This document shows positions 5,195-7,931 of a DNA stretch of 7,931 nucleotides, in pieces. The notes under the pieces were generated by a model, which saw only the letters and a program-made list of their open reading frames with translations, was not told the DNA's origin and searched no databases. The position numbers and the translations under genes are program-made. The first letter of the stretch is position 1, and each line of letters starts with the position of its first letter. Source of the DNA: Bact-19 sp038319215 (lineage in GTDB: Bacteria; Bacteroidota; Bacteroidia; Bacteroidales; ML635J-15). The DNA lies in the NCBI GenBank assembly GCA_038319215.1, contig JBBQCZ010000165.1, forward strand, positions 1 to 7,931, read 5' to 3'.

Positions 5195-6178
5195 TTGAAG
5201 TCTCAAAATAACGAAATTGAACAGCAAAAAATTGAAATTACTAATGCCTATGTTAAGTTACAAGAGGTTGAATCCTTAAAAGAATCTCTTAGTTCAATGA
5301 TTGTTCACGATTTGAAGAACCCAATAAACAGTATCATTAATATCCCCGATTTATACGATGATGAAAATCTGAAAGATTATATTAAAACAATCGGATTCTC
5401 AATGCTAAATTTAGTAACTAATATTTTGGAGATTCAAAAGTATGAAAGCAATGAAATTATACTTTTTTTCGATAAAATTAATGTAAAACCCTGTCTAGAA
5501 AACATTTTAAAACAAGTAGTAATGCTTGCCAATCAAAAAAATATTAATATCGAATTATTTATAAGCCAAGATTTAATAATTCATGGCGACAAAGAAATGT
5601 TTGAGAGAATAGTTATAAATCTACTGACTAATGCAATTAAATTTGCTCCTAGTAATTCTCAAATTAAAGTTTTCACAAAATCTGAAAACAAATTAGAAAA
5701 GTTTTTCATCACCGATATGGGGGCTGGCATACCTGAAAACCTAGAAACTGAACTTTTTCAAAAATATAAACAAATAATGGCTGTTCATAGTGGCCTAATA
5801 AAATCTACTGGATTAGGCCTTGCATTTTGCAAACTCGCGGTGGAAGCACATGGTGGAGAAATTGGATATTTTCGAGAAAACGAAACCAGTCATTTTTGGT
5901 TTACTTTACCTTTGATATCCAAAGAAAACAACTCAATTACTTCTAAAATAGATCATTTTAAGAAATCTGAAATATCAAAGGACATTCAAATTATTGCAAA
6001 TAACATTTTACCAGAACTAAATAAACTAAAGATATTCGAAATATCTCAAATTATTGCGTTAATAAATCAAATAGAAAATAATGAGGCCGAATTTAAGCAA
6101 TGGAAAAAGCAAGTCCTTCAGGCTGTATATGCTGGAAATGATAAACTGTATCGATTGTTAATAAAAACAGATGAATGA
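5195..6178 (+). CDS. TPR sensor histidine kinase, C-terminal (kinase) part, frameshifted
   Basis: In this frame coding sequence begins before the ATG at 5195: the transmembrane helix and RERHSLAKLNKILKSQNNEI come first, from about 5096. Numbered from 5195: a coiled coil at 1-33; the HisKA H-box SMIVHDLKNP with phosphoacceptor His38; the N-box ERIVINLLTNAIKFAP at 137-152 with Asn146; the G1 box DMGAGIP at 174-180; an F-box-like LFQKYKQ at 187-193; and the G2 box STGLGLAFCK at 204-213. All ATP-binding motifs are intact. A C-terminal tail of ~90 residues follows (ILPELNKLKIFEISQ and EFKQWKKQVLQAVYAGNDKL). Joined to the frame from 4051, this is a ~708-residue membrane-bound kinase. Its natural partner would be a response regulator, and the divergent one is truncated. 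Started at 5195 alone it would be a soluble kinase without sensor input. Confidence 0.88.
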   Translation: MKSQNNEIEQQKIEITNAYVKLQEVESLKESLSSMIVHDLKNPINSIINIPDLYDDENLKDYIKTIGFSMLNLVTNILEIQKYESNEIILFFDKINVKPCLENILKQVVMLANQKNINIELFISQDLIIHGDKEMFERIVINLLTNAIKFAPSNSQIKVFTKSENKLEKFFITDMGAGIPENLETELFQKYKQIMAVHSGLIKSTGLGLAFCKLAVEAHGGEIGYFRENETSHFWFTLPLISKENNSITSKIDHFKKSEISKDIQIIANNILPELNKLKIFEISQIIALINQIENNEAEFKQWKKQVLQAVYAGNDKLYRLLIKTDE

Positions 6179-6332
6179 AATACTTAGAACTGCATTGTAT
6201 TTTACCCGATTAACTAGTTTATCATCCCGAAGTTATTTAAGCATAATTATAAGTTCACCTGTTTATAAGAAATTGTCTGTTAGAAATTACAATACTACAA
6301 ATAAATTACTGAAAATAATAAATCAACTTTAA
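6171..6332 (+). CDS. Possible 53-codon ORF overlapping the kinase stop
   Basis: An ATG at 6171 inside the last codons of the kinase opens a frame to TAA at 6330-6332. The overlap ATGAATGA is of the kind seen in translational coupling. The product (MNEILRTALYFTRLTSLSSR...) is Ser/Thr/Arg/Ile-rich, with no recognised domain or signal peptide. A frame of this length can occur by chance in AT-rich DNA, so support is weak. Confidence 0.2.
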   Translation: MNEILRTALYFTRLTSLSSRSYLSIIISSPVYKKLSVRNYNTTNKLLKIINQL

Positions 6333-6357
6333 CGAGATCATATTAATAAAAACCCGT

Positions 6358-6365
6358 TATCTTAG
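6358..6365 (+). promoter_or_regulatory. Weak -7-like box before the secreted protein gene
   Basis: TATCTTAG differs from TAnnTTTG at one position and lies 16 bp before the ATG at 6382. No clear -33 element is seen. Confidence 0.25.
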
Positions 6366-6381
6366 CATTAATTATAAATCC

Positions 6382-6918
6382 ATGTTTATGAAAAACATAT
6401 TGTTTACAATTTCAATTCTTATTAGCTCAATAATTTTATTTTCACAAAATGACATCCATACAGGAATTACAAAAACTGAATTTTGCAAAATAAATCCTGA
6501 ACTAACTGGAAGCATTTACGAAAATACTGAAACATTCACTATTCCATCAAATATGTTCGGGCTAGAAGATGAATGGGCATTTCGGTTTGAGAATGACACT
6601 CTAACGTGGATTTTTTTTCATAAATATAATGATAGCATTACCAAAGAAAATTTTGATTTATGCTTAAGCTCTACTGAACAGATTATTGCAAAATATACCG
6701 AGCAATACGGAAATCCTGATACAACAATTGTGGGAGATAGAAATTTTGTTGACCCATACGAAAAATGGCATTGGGGTTACGATGTGATTGAAGCTAGATG
6801 GAACAATGTAAATGGAATGAAACTAAAAGTAGAATTCGACTTCTTTGGTGGAAAAGGAGTTTTCAACTTTATGGTAATAGTAAATTTCTTTGATAAGGAT
6901 TATCCATATTTTAACTAA
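6382..6918 (+). CDS. Secreted protein of unknown function
   Basis: The gene encodes 178 residues with a signal peptide at about 1-21 (KNILFTISILISSIILFSQ, cleavage probably after FSQ). The ATG at 6388 (MKNILF...) is an equally good start and gives the more usual Met-Lys opening. The mature part has no cysteine pair or enzyme motif that I recognise. Visible features are EDEWAFRFENDTLTWIFFH, a helix NFDLCLSSTEQIIAKYTEQY, the turn YGNPDTT, an aromatic stretch YEKWHWGYDVIEARW, and a Gly-rich turn FFGGKGVFNFMV near the end. The alternation of aromatic and charged residues suggests a small beta-rich periplasmic or outer-membrane-associated domain. The pattern looks like a conserved Bacteroidota family, but I cannot name it. 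It is complete and appears intact, in contrast to its upstream neighbours. Confidence 0.85.
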   Translation: MFMKNILFTISILISSIILFSQNDIHTGITKTEFCKINPELTGSIYENTETFTIPSNMFGLEDEWAFRFENDTLTWIFFHKYNDSITKENFDLCLSSTEQIIAKYTEQYGNPDTTIVGDRNFVDPYEKWHWGYDVIEARWNNVNGMKLKVEFDFFGGKGVFNFMVIVNFFDKDYPYFN

Positions 6919-6974
6919 ACTTTTAAATATTTTTCTTTAAAACGGCAAACGGATAATAAAAAAACACGTGTGAT

Positions 6975-7005
6975 TTTCACAATTTTACTTTTTTTACTAT
7001 CTTTG
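6975..7005 (+). promoter_or_regulatory. Bacteroidota-type promoter of the Q/P-rich membrane protein gene
   Basis: The -7 box TATCTTTG (6998-7005) is an exact TAnnTTTG match. TTTC at 6975-6978, one mismatch from TTTG, lies 19 bp upstream, which is the expected spacing. An 8-bp palindrome ACACGTGT (6964-6971) sits just upstream and could be a regulator site. The start codon is 26 bp downstream of the -7 box. This is the best promoter in the window. Confidence 0.6.
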
Positions 7006-7031
7006 GTTTTCAAACTTAAAAAACTTTGACA

Positions 7032-7580
7032 ATGGAAGATTTTAACCATCCCGATCCACAAAACGAAAGAAGGACAAATCAGGAACCAGCTACTCAAAAT
7101 ACTCAGCCGGAATCCCAACAGCCTATTCCGCCAGTTGCTCCTGTTAGTCAACCTCAGTATCAACAGCAGCCTGTTCCGCCAGTTGCTCCTGTTAGTCAAC
7201 CACAGTATCAGCAGCCGCCTCAGCAAAATTATCAACAGCCGCAGCAGCAAACTTATCAATCACCGCCTCAACCTCAACCGGTATATCAACAGCAATATCA
7301 AAATCAGCAGCCCCAACAAGTTCATTATCAACAAAAACCAACAGTATTCCCTGCTGTAAAGACAGGAGAATGGATGTTATCAATGTTTTTATTGGGAATT
7401 CCATTAATTGGATTTATTATGCTACTAGTTTGGGCTTTCAGCTCCGACACAAACCCAAGCAAATCATCGTGGGCAAAAGCAACCTTGATTTGGGGAATTA
7501 TTGCAACTGTTGTATGGGTAGTTGTTTATCTTATAATTTTTTTGGTAGCGGGAATCTCTTTTAACAATATTAATCTGTAA
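7032..7580 (+). CDS. Q/P-rich membrane protein with two C-terminal transmembrane helices
   Basis: The start is the ATG at 7032 (MEDFNHPDPQ...); a TTG at 7026 is in frame but less likely. Residues 1-103 are disordered, rich in Gln, Pro and Tyr, and include two 16-residue repeats (QPIPPVAPVSQPQYQQ and QPVPPVAPVSQPQYQQ) followed by looser PQQ/YQQ units. Residues 113-136 (WMLSMFLLGIPLIGFIMLLV) and 149-174 (ATLIWGIIATVVWVVVYLII) are transmembrane helices joined by SSDTNPSKSSWAK. This fits small two-helix membrane proteins with a low-complexity soluble arm that are common in Bacteroidota; their function is not established. The absence of a signal peptide and the basic linker suggest a hairpin in the inner membrane, with the arm probably cytoplasmic. 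A promoter directly upstream suggests independent transcription. Confidence 0.85.
   Translation: MEDFNHPDPQNERRTNQEPATQNTQPESQQPIPPVAPVSQPQYQQQPVPPVAPVSQPQYQQPPQQNYQQPQQQTYQSPPQPQPVYQQQYQNQQPQQVHYQQKPTVFPAVKTGEWMLSMFLLGIPLIGFIMLLVWAFSSDTNPSKSSWAKATLIWGIIATVVWVVVYLIIFLVAGISFNNINL
7119..7214 (+). repeat. 48-bp in-frame tandem duplication in the Q/P-rich region
   Basis: Two 48-bp copies (7119-7166 and 7167-7214) encode the 16-residue units QPIPPVAPVSQPQYQQ and QPVPPVAPVSQPQYQQ. They differ at only a few bases, which points to recent duplication or ongoing slippage. Downstream CAG/CAA-Pro units are more diverged. Confidence 0.85.
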
Positions 7581-7649
7581 TAAATTTTCGGCAAAATAAT
7601 TGCAGACATCACAACTCGAATTATAAATGACTAATTAAATAATACTATT

Positions 7650-7931
7650 ATGAAGAAAATTTTTGCACTCAGTTTTATTCTGATTATTTGCGCAAGCATA
7701 AGTTTTGCCCAGTCAACCAAAGTTAAAATTGAAACAACTAAAGGCACAATTACGGTGATGCTCTATGATGGAACTCCAGTACATCGCGACAACTTTATTA
7801 AACTTGCTGAATCCGGTTTTTACGAAGGTCTTTTGTTCCATCGCGTAATAAGTACTTTTATGATTCAGGGCGGTGATCCAGAATCTAAAGATGCCCCTGA
7901 AGGTAAAATGCTTGGCAACGGTGGCCCAGGC
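7650..7931 (+). CDS. Exported cyclophilin-type peptidyl-prolyl cis-trans isomerase (3' end outside window)
   Basis: The first 94 codons are visible. Residues 1-21 are a signal peptide (KKIFALSFILIICASISFAQ); the Cys in it lacks the small residue before it that a lipobox needs. The mature part has the cyclophilin fold pattern: a strand VKIETTKGTITVMLYDGTP, then NFIKLAESGFYEGLLFHRVI with the catalytic-site Arg65, then STFMIQGGDP (Phe70, Met71, Gln73), and GNGGPG at the window edge. Cyclophilins speed isomerisation of Xaa-Pro bonds during folding; with a signal peptide this one would act in the periplasm. It lies 69 bp after the preceding gene on the same strand, with no clear promoter or Shine-Dalgarno in between, so co-transcription is possible. 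Confidence 0.93.
   Translation, partial: MKKIFALSFILIICASISFAQSTKVKIETTKGTITVMLYDGTPVHRDNFIKLAESGFYEGLLFHRVISTFMIQGGDPESKDAPEGKMLGNGGPG

Noticed and set aside
6915..7404. Frames on both strands across the Q/P-rich repeat
   Set aside because: Low-complexity CAG/CAA/CCG codons open all frames. Only the frame from 7032 has a promoter, a sensible start and transmembrane helices.

Overview
The window looks like chromosomal DNA from a member of the Bacteroidota, probably an environmental Bacteroidales or Marinilabiliales-type organism. The DNA is AT-rich and most genes lack a Shine-Dalgarno sequence. Bacteroidota-type -7 promoter boxes (TAnnTTTG) precede several genes. Several protein families are typical of the phylum: a BT4734/VirE-type primase-helicase, a TPR sensor histidine kinase with a cytoplasmic HDLKNP kinase core, and a Q/P-rich two-helix membrane protein. 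No identification below phylum is possible from the sequence alone.

Layout. (1) Positions 1-283 hold the C-terminal part of a thioredoxin-fold protein. (2) Positions about 284-3735 form a graveyard of accessory DNA. It holds a possible decayed reading frame (312-584), a degenerate CCTTTT-type tandem repeat (604-685), the last ~100 codons of an IS66 transposase (720-1031), a 32-codon helix-turn-helix remnant (1330-1428), and a BT4734-like/PriCT-2/VirE primase-helicase gene (1440-3472). That gene is broken by one in-frame stop and one frameshift. Directly after it comes a 223-bp cluster of GGTTATAA-type repeats and perfect 10-bp inverted repeats that resembles an iteron-type replication origin. 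(3) On the minus strand, 3877-3725 encodes only the first ~47 residues of a response-regulator receiver domain, cut off where the accessory DNA begins. (4) Divergent from it, across a repeat-rich promoter region, is a secreted-TPR/transmembrane/histidine-kinase protein split by a +1 frameshift (4051-5190 and 5195-6178). (5) Positions 6382-7931 return to ordinary genes: a secreted protein of unknown function, a Q/P-rich membrane protein, and the start of an exported cyclophilin-type prolyl isomerase.

How it fits together. The simplest reading is that a small mobile or satellite-like element entered or recombined at a two-component locus, truncated the response regulator, and then decayed. The element would carry a DNA-binding switch, a primase-helicase and an adjacent origin-like repeat cluster. 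The neighbouring kinase has lost its frame too, consistent with loss of the signalling pair, although a sequencing error in an A5 run cannot be excluded. The most interesting signal is the structured repeat cluster at 3480-3702 next to the replication gene.
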